Shown: positions 22,340-35,500 of the stretch, in pieces
How positions within the stretch are numbered: the first letter of the stretch is position 1
Layout: the number at the start of each line of letters is the position of its first letter
Notes under the pieces: generated by a model
Databases searched by the model: none
What the model was told of the DNA's origin: nothing
Seen by the model: only the letters and a program-made list of their open reading frames with translations
NCBI GenBank assembly: GCA_961205875.1
Contig: OY540815.1
Coordinates: 7,068,001 to 7,132,000, forward strand
Length of the DNA stretch: 64,000 bases
From: Sialis fuliginosa
Taxonomy: Eukaryota; Arthropoda; Insecta; Megaloptera; Sialidae
Direction of reading: 5' to 3'
Program-made: the position numbers and the translations under genes

Positions 22340-22517
22340 AACCAAACCGAGCGTTTATTGACAGTTGTTGGTAGGAGTAGGGGTGATATTCCAACATTAC
22401 AATGTTTTATTACCGCATGTCAAAACCTCGTTCTTTGCAGTCATCCGTTCGAACTTCGCGCGCTTAAACAATTGTTCCGGTTTGTTCGGTCAGTGGATAC
22501 TTGGATATTACAAATAG
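22340..22517 (+). promoter_or_regulatory. Putative distal GCH1 promoter and 5' UTR exon
   Basis: A higher-GC stretch (gttcgaacttcgcgcgc) ends at a consensus donor ATAG|GTAATTG (exon end 22517). It would splice to the coding exon whose acceptor is at 23508. An initiator-like TCAGT occurs at about 22489. The transcription start is not determined from sequence, so the left limit is approximate. Confidence 0.45.
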
Positions 22518-23508
22518 GTAATTGTTGTTTTCATATTATGATTGTTGATTACAAACTTATGGCATCAAAAGTACATTTTTTAATTATTGTATTAAAATTA
22601 AATTGTATTTTTGATTTATTCTGATTTGTTTTAGCGAATTTTCCAAAGAAAAATATTGATTTCACATTTTTGAGATTTTATTGTTATAATTTACAAATTT
22701 AAATAATATATACATAAATAGCAAATTCAATTTTTTGTTAAAGTATTATATTTTATAATTAAGGAAACATATAAAGTAATAATAAATTGTAGTGAATGAA
22801 GGGGGGAATAATAAATAATTTAATATTCAATCATTTCTTAACGTTTTTTTTTATTATACCAAAAACCGACAAATTGTTATAAATATATAAGGTACTGGCC
22901 CCAGTCTTGGATATGACCACAGTAATGGCTATTTTTTAATTAAATGTACTGAATTAGAAATATTTGTTGATATTTGATTACTACCATTCCTGAATATTAA
23001 TATATACATTTAATTAACTATCTTACAGCGTGATTTGATGACAATCGATCAATAGGTGTCAAAATGGTGGACATTTAAACTAATTATTAGTATAATTTAT
23101 TTATTAATTATTATATGTAGGTATTATCATAGCAACTGCTTTACATTGTTTCAAATTTAACGATTATTTCTTTTTTCTTTTGTGTCGTAGTACTTAATCA
23201 TTAGCAAGTGTCCATCACTGCGTGCTCATTATTGGTTTTACTTTATCCATTACTGGAGAAAAAACATAAACAAAATAAAAGGCTATAATTTAAAAAATAA
23301 ACTATATTTTCGGATTTTGGTAATTAAATTGATTAAATAAAGAGTTATTTGTTTTATTAGTAACATAAATTTGAGTACTACAAAAAAGAAACCCGCCAAC
23401 TACAAAAACAGTAAACCTTACTCTTATAGCGTCCATAACTGGTGCCAGTACCTTATACTAATGTATTTAAAAATATATGATTCAAAACTATTTTGTTACA
23501 ATTTTCAG
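22518..23508. other. First intron of the distal GCH1 transcript
   Basis: AT-rich sequence between the proposed 5' UTR exon and the coding exon at 23509. I see no other exon or clear transposon. Confidence 0.4.
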
Positions 23509-23513
23509 TGACA

Positions 23514-26500
23514 ATGAAGGAGTTAGAAAAAGCTTGTCTATCAACGTCTAAAGTTACGAACGGGAATCACAGTTTCTTCTCAGGAAATTTACCCGAAGGA
23601 GTCGCCTCAGCAACACCAGAGAAATGTATCGGTTGTACCCAAGGTTAGTAACAAAAGACCACACTTGCTACTTGCTACACTGCATACATACTTTGCTATT
23701 TCGTGTGTGTAATATACTGTATTATGAAGAAAAAAATCAATGTCAAAACTTTCATATTGTTGTTGTTAACGAGCGGAATATTTTATTATTATTTTGTTAC
23801 ATTTATTGCATCATCGGTGTCGATTAAAGGAAATCTATATCCGAGGATTTCCTTGGACTACCTGCAAGTTCAGCGATAGAAATGTTAGGGCCCGTTACTT
23901 TCGTCAGTTTTTTACTTTCTTATACCATGTATATGAAATATACATTAGTATTGTGGGTACTCAAACCCACGTACTTCACTGTCACTGTGATCTTAAATTA
24001 ATATTATATTTGTATTTTACATATTTTCATCTAGCCACCATGATATAAAAGAAAAACAAAAAATAGTATGTCAACAAGTTTTTAAAATGTACAGCAAATA
24101 ATCAGTTTTCTTTTAATTAAATAAAAATATATCACCAATAATAAAGTTGTTTAATATAAATGTTACTCAAAGGTGCTACAGTGGTGACCCCGACGTGATT
24201 TAAAAACAGTGAGTGAGCGCCGTTTTGACATTTATATTTTTGTAGTGACATTTTACGGTGAATATTTTTTTTTTTTGTGTGACTTTATACATTTTATATA
24301 TACAAAAGTGACAAACATTGTTATCATGATGGCCAACGATGCTCATGCTGCTAACGGGTTCATAGAAAATGGGTTGTCTGTAAACCGTGTCGGCGTGAGA
24401 ATACCACCATTTCATGGTAAAGATCCAAAGCTGTGGGTTTCCGTTATCGAAACCAGCTTTAAATCTGAAGGGATAACGGTGGATGCTACAAAATTCAGAC
24501 ATTAGACCCTCAATATTCATAAGAAGTTCAAAATTCAACAGCAGTCTCAAGTATACCAGCAAATTCTACAACATAAACATAAACCGATTCAACAACCATT
24601 GCAACTACAACCATCGCAGCATCAGGTTCAATCACAATCATCGCAGCATCAGGTTCAATCACAACCATCGCAGCATCAGATTCAACTACAACCATCGCAG
24701 CATCAGGTTCAATCACAATCATCGCAGCATCAGGTTCAATCACAACCATCGCAGCATCAGATTCAATTACAACCATCGCAGAATCAGGTTCAACTACAAC
24801 CACCGCATTACGTCCAACCAATGAGATAGCAAAGAAGAATTTAATATATACATCAGATCATGCAGACGCGTCCGCTACCCGGACCGTTTTTAGGGAGTTC
24901 TCTCTAACATATTTCGTAATTTTACATCACTGGCAGGGGGGTACTGTGGGTACTCAAACCCACGTACTTCACTGTCACTGTGATCTTAAATTAATATTAT
25001 ATTTGTATTTTACATATTTTCATCTAGCCACCATGATATAAAAGAAAAACAAAAAATAGTATGTCAACAAGTTTTTAAAATGTACAGCAAATAATCAGTT
25101 TTCTTTTAATTAAATAAAAATATATCACCAATAATAAAGTTGTTTAATATAAATGTTACTCAAAGGTGCTACAGTATAAGTAAGTATAGTGAAGCCGATT
25201 TTTTTCGAACTCCGGATTTTGACGGAATTATCTATTTTGACCTTCCCTGAATCCATTCTGACTATTTTCGCCATGATGTCTGTGCGTCCGTCTGTCTGTC
25301 TGTAAGCGCTGTAACTCAAATACGACAAATCGTAGAAGGCTGATATTTTATATTTAAGATTAATTTTTGGCTGGGAAGAAAACGTCCTATTTTTGAAAAC
25401 GATCTTTCAACCGGATACGGATGTTTACCTACGTCGATTTTTTAATTTTTCGAATTACTCTGAAACAGTGCGAAATAGAGAAAAATGGTCAAGTTAAAAA
25501 ATGTAGGCAATATCTATATCTATAATTTATGTTCTATTCATTTTTTTGTAAAAACGAATTTTTGAAAAAATTATTATAATTCAAATGGTTCATAACAGAG
25601 GAGAAATATCTGCCATGAGTGTCATGGGACTTTCTTATACGTATTACAGAGATTGAACAGTGTGTGTATTTGCCGTAGGTAACATGGGACTTTCTTATAC
25701 GTAATACTGAGAGTGAACTGTGTAGGTGAATCTAAATAATTACATAAACAAATTCTTTCTGGCTAAATCATAAATGTTGGAAAAAAATGTATGGGGAATA
25801 AATTATAGATAATAACATACTCGACATTTTTTATCTAAAACATTTTTTTCTTATTTCAAAAATAATTCAAAAATCCAAAAATTTACAAGAGTAAATATCC
25901 GTTTTCAGTTATTACGTTAAAAAAAATCACTTGTTATATAATGGAGAGATTAATATTACCTATATTATTCATTTTGTTTTATTTTGTTAGAAATGTTTTA
26001 ATAAACAAAGAATCACGTATACAATTCACTGTTAGGTTAGGTTAGGTATAAGAAAGTCCCGTGGTTCCCAAGGCAGATATTTTTTTAATGTAGCGTCACT
26101 GTCTAGATTATGTCTTGCCTGTCTGTTTGTTTGTTACCTTTTCACGGCTAAACTGCTGAACCGATCTTGATGAAATTTGTTAGGGAGATAGATTGCATCC
26201 TGAGGAAGGACATTGGCTACTAAGCGACAAGGGGGAGGGGTAAGTAATACCGGACCCCAGATTTTAGGGGCTCTATTTGATATATAGATGACTAGCTGTT
26301 ACCCGCGATTTTTTTTTTCTAGCTCAAATCTTCTGAAGTAAAGTAACTCTAAAAACTAAGAACAAATATATTATTCCTATCAATTTGAAAATATTATTGA
26401 TTTTTATATAGAGCAGTGACGTCGCTAAGGAGGGAGGGGATAGCACTCTCAATGGTGACACCCGTGTAATATGTTAAAAATAAAGCCTATTTACCTTACT

Positions 26501-29500
26501 GTGTTGGTTATTTTAAGCTTCCTGCGTAAAAAAATTGTAGTCATTGAGGGTCTATAAGGGGTGTGATAACCATCCAATTTATTTAAGTTTTTTTTTCTGT
26601 CGTTAAAAATCATAGAGGTGACACCCGCCTAATGTGCAAAAAATAAAACCTATTGATTTTTTGCGAGAGGGGGGGAGTAACACACTCGATTTCCGCTTCG
26701 GGTTTCAACCCCCCCCCCCTCCTAGCGACGCCACTGATATAGGGAATTCCTAATTGTTAGCAATTTCTTAAAAATTAATTGATAATGAAAAAAAAAAAAT
26801 TAATTAACGTTAATACATTCTAATAGTTAGTGGTTTAACTTTTTCAAGAAATATTATAATATAAATAACAGGGCCGGGGGCCCCATGGCAGCGTAAAACT
26901 TATTATTCATGAAAATTAGTAAGAAGTATAAAAATTGAGTTTGGCGACCAAAACAAAAGGTCATTAAAATCAAAATTAGAAATAAGTTTTCCAAGTATGG
27001 ATAAAAAAAAAGGTTTTCAATTTTTATTTTTGCATATTCTGGACGTCCCACGATCACTTCTTGCCCCGGGGCCCCCGTACCTGTAGTTACGGCTCTGATA
27101 AATAATTTAATTAACTTTAATTTATTAATTTCTTAAGTTAAGTAACAAATTACACCATAATTACGTATATTTTTTATAAACAATATATCACAAAATGATT
27201 TACATATGTAATATAAAAAATATAATACATAATTATTCTTAAACGCCCTTGACTCTTTCCGTATTGATATATTTTAGAAAATAATTTTAATTTTCGTAGT
27301 AGAAATTCAAATTGGTGATTCCACGCTAATCAGTTAAAATACCGGTGGGGTATTTCCAGAACAAGTTAGAAAGGTATGCTTTTGATTTCTTTGACGTCAT
27401 CAAAAAATAATACGAGTAGTTCTTCACCGGCATTTAAGAAATATTCTACATATAGTATCTACGCTGAATTATTGTATCAACTTTAAAATGAAATAAGTAA
27501 AATGTTTGTTTTTTTATAGCGTATACAATTTTTATGGATTAAATAAATAATAAATTAATAATATATAAAGTCTATACAGTCAAAATATTTTTGATTTTTA
27601 GTAGAACGTACCTCATTTTTATTGTAAAAAATTTTGATGTGATTTTCACTATTCAAAAGCCTAAGACTATATATTAGTTTAGGCTATATAATAATTGAAT
27701 TAGGGCAGGTCTGTATTGAGGAAAATTTACAATTGATAATTTTTAATAAAAATTCATAAAAAGTAAAATGAATGGTAGTTACGATGTAATTAAATAAAAA
27801 AATGTATATTGAATAATTAGGTCTGGCACGTATTAAATAATATACAACTTCAGAGATCTGCTAGGATAAAAATAAATCTACAGAATTTGAAGGGTTTTGT
27901 TTTTTTCAAAGGCTACAAAATAATTTTTTAAATAAGAAAATTTGCAGTGTCACTTTGACATTACAATGATATTTATTTAATGATGACAAGGCAGTTCTTT
28001 AAAAATCATTAGGAATCCCTTAATTTACATAATATAATATCTTGTATGAATACCAATTTATATTTGCTATATCATTAACTATGATTTATATATTTAGGTA
28101 TATAATTATTTATTTTATTTATTAATTGATTCCCAAATTATTTTGTTATTAATATTTTTTCGTCTGCTTAAGATTTTAGGTATATTTAAAATAAAATCAT
28201 TTTTTTCGATTAAAAATTGTCTAATAAAAAATTCACATTTTTGAGTATTTGATAAAAATGTCTATACTATATGATGTATTTGTAATTTTATAATTTTTTT
28301 GTTAACAACTATACCCCCCCCCCCCCCCCAATTAAAAATAGTTTGCGGTGTTTGAAATTGTATATTACAATATATTTTATAAAATATTTTGAGGTTAATG
28401 GCCAGTAATTCGATATATAGTAGATGACAAATATGGTATATCTGTAACGGATTTGTTTGTCTTGAGGTGTAATTATTTCTAGGGAATAATCACAAGGTGT
28501 CACAAACACATGTATTGGATTACATAGTTGCTTACATAGATGTAATCTCAGTGACAATGCGTGATATTTTTAATAAGGGAAGCCTATTTTGTAAAATAAG
28601 TCAGTGTTTTATAAAAATAAATAAATAGTAGAAACTCTAGACTGAAAACGTGAATTAATTAATTTTGCGACGGCGAACTGTTTTAAATTTTATATCTATA
28701 AACATATTTCATTGAGCGAGTTTACTAGCTACAAGCCGGCGATTTTAGAAGCGGGCGAGTCAGCTAACACGATTGTGATGATGACGCAAAACTTTCCACT
28801 CGCTCAGTAGCCAACTAGCTAGCGAGTAAACCACGTGTTGTGAATACATTTTGTAGACACTGGTCACGTTCACGACTGACCAAAAACAATTAACAACGAG
28901 CTTTGATTGGTTGATTCATGGAATTTCTAATGGAATGTACCAGAAATTTAAAGAATGTCAATTTCTAAGAGTGTAAGGAAGTGAGAAAGAAGTAACTAGA
29001 AAGAGATAGAAACTAGTGACCAGGCTAACCTAAGAACTTTTATGTTCACTTCATGTTGAGCGTTTCTGTCAGAACACTAGTTTTTATCTCAATCAAAGCT
29101 CGTTGTTCACTGCAACTATGATGACACACGGCTAGTTTACTAGCTAACAAGCCCACACGCCAGCGAGTAGCGAGTAAAGTAGCCCGGTTTTCAATTTTTG
29201 TCGCAAATTGTTTACAATCTGCTAGTTAGCTAGTGAACATGATTACACTGGGCGAGTTTACTAGCAGCTAGTAAATTCGCCGGCTTGTAGCTAGTAAACT
29301 CGCTCAATGTAATCGACCCTAGACATACTATTAACAATGTTAATATATATTTTTAAAAAGCCAATAATGTAGGTAATAACTGTATTAACAATGGGCTTAT
29401 CAAACCCACTTCCTCCATTAAAATTCAATTATGAAACACATAAATTCAAACTTTTTACTTTTTAAAATAAATTCTTATTATTGTGTTTATTATAATGTTT

Positions 29501-32500
29501 ATTGTTCGAAATAATGGCTACTGAACGAGTGATAATCAATATAACGAAGCAATAGATTAAATCAAATAATAAACATTATTATTTAAACATGAAAAGCAAG
29601 ACATAACATCGTTTTTCAATGAACTATAAAAATTCGTAATATTATCGAAATATACAATCATAATATATAATATACAGGTTGGGGCAATAGTGTGTGGAAG
29701 TTCGATAACTCATAGACCATAACAGATAAAAAATCTTTCTAATGCAGATGTAGACTATGGGTTAATGCCAGTGGCGTATTTACGTTAAGTGCCACCCTGG
29801 GTAAAAAATAATTGCCGCTCTGGACAAAAAATTTGTCGCCTTGGTCAAACAAAATTGCCGCCCCTTTACCAAGGGAAAATCTACTATATATAATGAATAT
29901 AATATATTTTTAACAGTCAAAATTCCTATATGAACTGAAAAGTGAGAATTTTTACAAATAATGGAAAATTTAATGTACCTACATAAAAAAAACTGAACTT
30001 GAAGACCTTTTTTTTTTTAGTCACTTCTACTCATTTTTTGTTTCCCTACATTTTTTTTAAATTTGCTACATTAAACTAAAAAAAATCTACCGCCCCTCTC
30101 AGCCTGCCGCCCTAGGCCATGGCCCCCATGGCCCCATGGTAAATACGCCTCTGGTAAATGCGCATACATAGAAATTATTTTCAAATATACAGGATGTTAC
30201 AAAAAAGTGTTGCACGCTAAGGTATTTTTTTTTAAATTGAATGCCCTGAATATTTTTGCATATTTAACATTTCTCTTGGGATGTTTATTCATATCTAAAA
30301 TATTAGCCCCATCTGATGTCCGGTTTAGACGTAATAATATTTTTTTCAAAAAAATTGGCTTTTACATTACTCTACTTAAAAATTCACCGCTTCCGTGGCT
30401 GCAACTTTGAAGACGAAATTAAATATGGACCTTATTGTTGGAGGTTGGTGGGTGTTTTAGTTTAATTATCTTACAGCCACCATGTACAGGGTGTTCAAAA
30501 TTAATTTTCAAATTTTGAGAACTTCAAAGTTATTTTTCTCAGCTATTTCAAATGGAACTCCCTATATATTTTTAACGATGTTATGTAGAATTATATAACG
30601 AACATTTTTTGTTTGTACATCATATGGTTATTTGTAACTATTTTTGATTTATTGAGCAAAAAGTACAAAATTCAACAATATTTACTAAAAAAAATTAATT
30701 TTTTTTCAAATAAAATAAAACACTATGTACAGGATGTTCATGTTGCCCATAAAAACAGCATTTTATGTTTCTGTCTTGATTTCACACTGCGTATTAGTGA
30801 ATTTATATGGTTGTAAATTATTTTGGTTGTTTTTGTTCGATAAAATAATAAAGCATCTGTTTGCTAACTGAAAAAAATTCATGCTGTTTTTATGGGCAAC
30901 ATAAACATCCTGTACATAGTGTTTTATTTTATTTCATTTTTTTTTTTTTTTTTAGTAAATATTGTTAAATTTTGTACTTTTTGCTCAATAAATCTTAAAT
31001 GATTACAAATAACCATAAGGATGTACGAACAAAAAATGTTCGTTATGTAATTCTACATAACATCGTTAAAAAATATATAGGATGTTCCATTTGAAATAGC
31101 TGAGAAAAATAACTTTGAATTTCTCAAAATTTATTAATTTTGAACATCCTGTACATGGTGGCTGTAAGATAATTAAACAAAAACACCCACCAACCTTCTA
31201 CAGTAAGGTCCATATTTAATTTCGTCTTTTAAGCTGCGGCCGCGGAAGTGGTGAATTTTTAAGTGGAGTAATGTAAAAGTCAATTTAAAAAAAAAACATT
31301 ATTACGTCTAAACCGGACATCAGATGGGGCTAATATTTTAGATATGAATAAACATCCTAAGAGAAGTGTTAAATATGAAAAAATATTCAAGGTATTCTAT
31401 TTAAAAAAAAATTACCTTAAGTGTGCCACACTTTTTTGTAGCACCCTGTATATTTAAAAATAATTTCTATGCATGCGCATTTACCCATAGTTTACATCTG
31501 CATTAGAAAGATTTTTTTTATCTGTTATGGTCAATGAGCTATCGAACTTCCACACACTATTGCCCCACCCTGTATAATTATGCAAACGCGAAACTAAAAA
31601 CCTGTTTTATCGACTATCATAACAGAAATCTATATTGTCCATCTCTATTATTTACCTAACCTAACTTCATGGTTCATTTTTATTAAATTGGCTGTATCTC
31701 AGCTCCTAGTGATCTGATTTAAATTTTCTTTTGTTGTTTTAAAGTTCTTACTGAGAAAATTATTTTTTGTCATTATTCATTTTTCTCTAAATCTTAAGAG
31801 TTCCCCACAATTTTCGAAAATCTGAAAATTTTACTTTTCTTACGAACTTAATTTTTATATAACTTTTTTATTGTGCCCAATATCATTTTTTTACCTCATA
31901 TAAAAAAGAAAGACATTTTTTTCTGCGTTCCATCGATAACAAGATAATACTGTTTTAATTAACAACTTCTTTGGAAAAAGCGTGTTAAACTAAGAAATAT
32001 AGACTATTTTTGGATCATTCTATGTCAAGTTTATCTTTTATCATATCAAATTTTATGTTGGGATCAATTTCTGTCATGCATGTCACTGAACTTTCTTATA
32101 CAATAAAAAAATGTACGTGTATCTACTAATATAAAACAAATAATTTTGACTTACTGATAACAGATATAAAAAAATTAACAGAACATAAACTATAGATAAT
32201 AACGTTCTATACATTTGTTGTTATAAACATTTCATTATGTCATGAATTTGTTCAATTAAAATAGAAAAAAATTAAAAATATAATTAAAAAGATTTTTTTT
32301 AATTGGTAAGAGATACAAAAAAATTAATGGAACATAAACTATAGAAAATAACGTACTCTACAAGTTTTATTTCAATGATTTATTTCTGCTTTAAACCATT
32401 TCAAATATAATTGAAAAAAATCAATTATAACCTCAAAAACTTTTTTTGGGAGAAATCAAACATAACATAAATTATAAATAATAATATTCTAAACAAATTT

Positions 32501-35500
32501 TTCTTTAAAGTTTTTCTTCCAACACGCACCGTTTCAGAAATAATTCGAATAATTATAAAAATTACAAGAGTGAACATCCGTTTCCATTTTTAAAAACATC
32601 AGGTTTTCTTTCTTAAAACAAATTAAACCTTAAATATAAAATTTTACCCCTCTATGTACTTTCATTTTTGAGTTACAGCGTTTTCAGATAAACAGATACA
32701 CAGACAGACAGACATAATGATAAAATAGTCAGAATTGATTCAGGGAAGGTATAAATGGATATTTCCATCAAAATCTCAAATCAGAGAAATCAATACAGGT
32801 AAACTTGACATGGAATGATCCAAAAATAGTCTATTTTTCTTAGTTTAACACGCTTTTTCCAAAGAAGTTGTTAATTAAAACAGTATTATCTTGTTATCAA
32901 TGGAACGCAGAAAAAAATGTCTTTCTTTTTTATGATGTAAAAAAATGATATTGGGCACAATAAAAAAGTTATATAACAATTAAGTTTGTAAGAAAAGTGA
33001 AATCTTCAGATTTCGGAAAATTGTGGGGAACCCTTAAGATTTAGAGAAAAATGAATAATAATAAAAAATATTTTTTTTAATAAGATCTTTAAAATTAATA
33101 AAAGAAAATTGAAATCGGATGATACAGCCAATTTAATAAAAACCGTGTGGGCCATCTTTAATAGCCGATATAACAGTGTTCTACACGGATTTTAAAGTGG
33201 CTCCCTATCTGAAAATCTTTCTTTTGACCTTATATATGACCACAGAAAGTGGCGTACCCCAATCAAAAAGTGCAGCGTTTTGGCTTTATTTGTCATATCG
33301 GGGTAGATAAAAATAAAATATACAAATTTACAAAAATACTAAATACGTCTCCTTTTACATATTATATACTTTTACCTATATTTATCTTTATTTTATTAAT
33401 TTCCCTAATGTATATATTGTAACAGTATAGTGGCAGTAAATAGATGTTGATATAAAAGCCAATTAATAAGGTAAACAAATTAAATCATTTTGAAGGGCAA
33501 TCAAGTCTGAAGACACTAAATTAAAATATTGTATAAATTAATAATAAAACGCGTACTATTTTAATTAAATGAGAAATAGCAAAGAGCATTAAATAAACTA
33601 TTTCAACACTATATAGCATTTGTAAACAATATTGAACAGTATTTTTTGTGTTTTAGCAATAGTTAATATAAACAAGCGTTTAGAAAATACTTTTAGTTTA
33701 TTAAAGAAATAAAATGACACAGAAAAAAATACTTGCTCCCTAAAATGACTAAATGAGTATAAGGTTGGTGAAATTTGTACTATTTGAGCAATATCATGTA
33801 TTTAAATAATATTTTATAAATCGAACTGTTTTATTTTTTAATTCTTCGGAAACAGATACCTACGTAAAATTTTTGTAACAAATGACAGGCGAAGATTTCA
33901 TCATTTTGAAGGTAGCCAGGGTATGTAAGTTCCGATCAAAGGCGAGAATTAATTCATTTTGAAGGGGGGAGGGGCGGGGTATGTATGTCCCGTTAAAAGG
34001 CGAGGATTTATTTGTTTTGTGTTATACCCACCTCTCCAAACACGATATTTTAAAGCAAATTGAGATAAATCTTTGTAAGGGAATATTTTACAACAAACGT
34101 TTTTAAGACATCTTGAAAAAATAAGGATTCAGGGGACATACACACACACAGATACACAGACAGATAGACAGACAGACATGGAACGAAAAGTGTTTGTCTT
34201 GACCTGAAACGAAAAGATAAATTTAAAATTTTGAAATCGGAGAATAATTTTTTGTCTCATTTCAAAACGATCACAAGTTTCTCGTATCTTCGATACTGCG
34301 AGGAAGCAAAATAAATTCAACAAAAAATGTTACAGTAAAAATTAATAACACGCCACTGATAAATAATAACAACATACATTATATAAGTTCTCATAAAAAC
34401 GATGTGGGAAAATCCACGAGTGGGGCATTAATATATTATAAACTAAATTATAATTAAAACAAGTTTTAATAAAGCCCTATACAAAATGATTTTTCAGAAT
34501 TAAAAATAATAACAAACCACATTTTTCTCCTATACACAAAATGCATGACAAAAAACCCATATCTATTTCATTCATACCCGAGGTATTTCCAAAAAGTATA
34601 ATTTGACGTAGATACGTTACTGGAACCGCCACAGAGCGGAGTATTCCCGCCGTGTAACGCCCGGAGCGCTACAAGTAGTGCGCAAGACGCTAGCACGTAT
34701 ATCTCGTGAGTTGTTGTCATTGTAACGTCAGTCTTGTCTCGCAACTGCAACAATAAACAGCAGCACTCGCGAAATACATACACAAGGTGTCAGTGCTTAC
34801 ATACAAACGTGATTATTACCGACGATATCAATTGTTTCAAGGTAAATTAGTTGTTATATTAATTCATTAATTGTTGTTGCTCTTGTATATTTTATTTTTC
34901 ATCAAAGTTTACACTATTCAAAGTATTTGAATAAAATGCTTATGGATTCTTTTTTTTTGGTCATATTTCACATTAGGGTGTTTTTATTTATTTTTATTTT
35001 TTCGGTCCCGCAGGCCTATGTTTTAGCTTTGGATCAAAAGTTAATTGTCTCAAAATTTCAGGCTCATAGATCAAACCTGTGGACGGCGCAAACCGAGTAT
35101 TTTTCCCATTTGATTAGCATGGGAAAAATTACTTTTTTACTTACGTGTGAATATCTCGTTGAAAAAAATGTTTTTTTAATTTCTCAAGTGAATATTTTGT
35201 AGAGAATTAAGTGCTTAATTCATAAATTCAATAAATGTTAAGAAATGTTTGTTTAAAAATTATCATAAAAATTGGATTTTACTTTTATGATAATGTTTAA
35301 ACGAACATATCTTTAAAAATATTCGATCTATGAATTGAGCACTTGGGATCTTTTTTGTAAGAAATTTAATTCTCTATGATATGCTACTGTAAGAAATTAA
35401 AATAAATAATTTTTTCAACGAGATATTCACGCATAAGTAAAAAAGTAATTTTTCCCATGTTAATCAAATGGGAAAAAGACTCGGTTTGCGCCGTCCACAG

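Larger units (their letters stand above)
23644..34559. other. GCH1 intron between alternative first exons, mobile-DNA rich
   Basis: No coding exon recognised over about 10.9 kb. Contents in order: LTR-element fossil (23952-25173), foldback repeat (25606-26082), 'ctgaaccgatcttgatg' repeat (26115-26220), hAT MITEs (26414-26736 and 26869-27097), a poly-C run of about 16 (28314-28329), a TIR element (28711-29308), the nested palindromes (29673-31574), another foldback (31671-33147), and repeats shared with other parts of the window (33540-33720, 34040-34310). Confidence 0.55.

Noticed and set aside
26030-26046. Three gttagg units resembling the insect telomere repeat TTAGG
   Set aside because: Only three units, inside a foldback repeat and far from any telomeric context; chance or element sequence is likelier.
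28314-28329. Poly-C tract as a possible regulatory element
   Set aside because: Similar C or G runs occur in several transposon-derived stretches here (18599, 26710, 50536, 55965), so it is probably simple-repeat drift.
33243-34362. Possible 1.1-kb hAT element between agtggcgtacccc and aacacgccactg
   Set aside because: The left end lacks the C of CAG and the flanking 8-mers do not match, so the two ends probably belong to different elements.
34568-34783. Minus-strand [12 protein letters not shown]... in the GC-rich block
   Set aside because: It overlaps the proposed GCH1 5' UTR exon, has no recognised family, and open frames are expected where stop codons are depleted by GC content.
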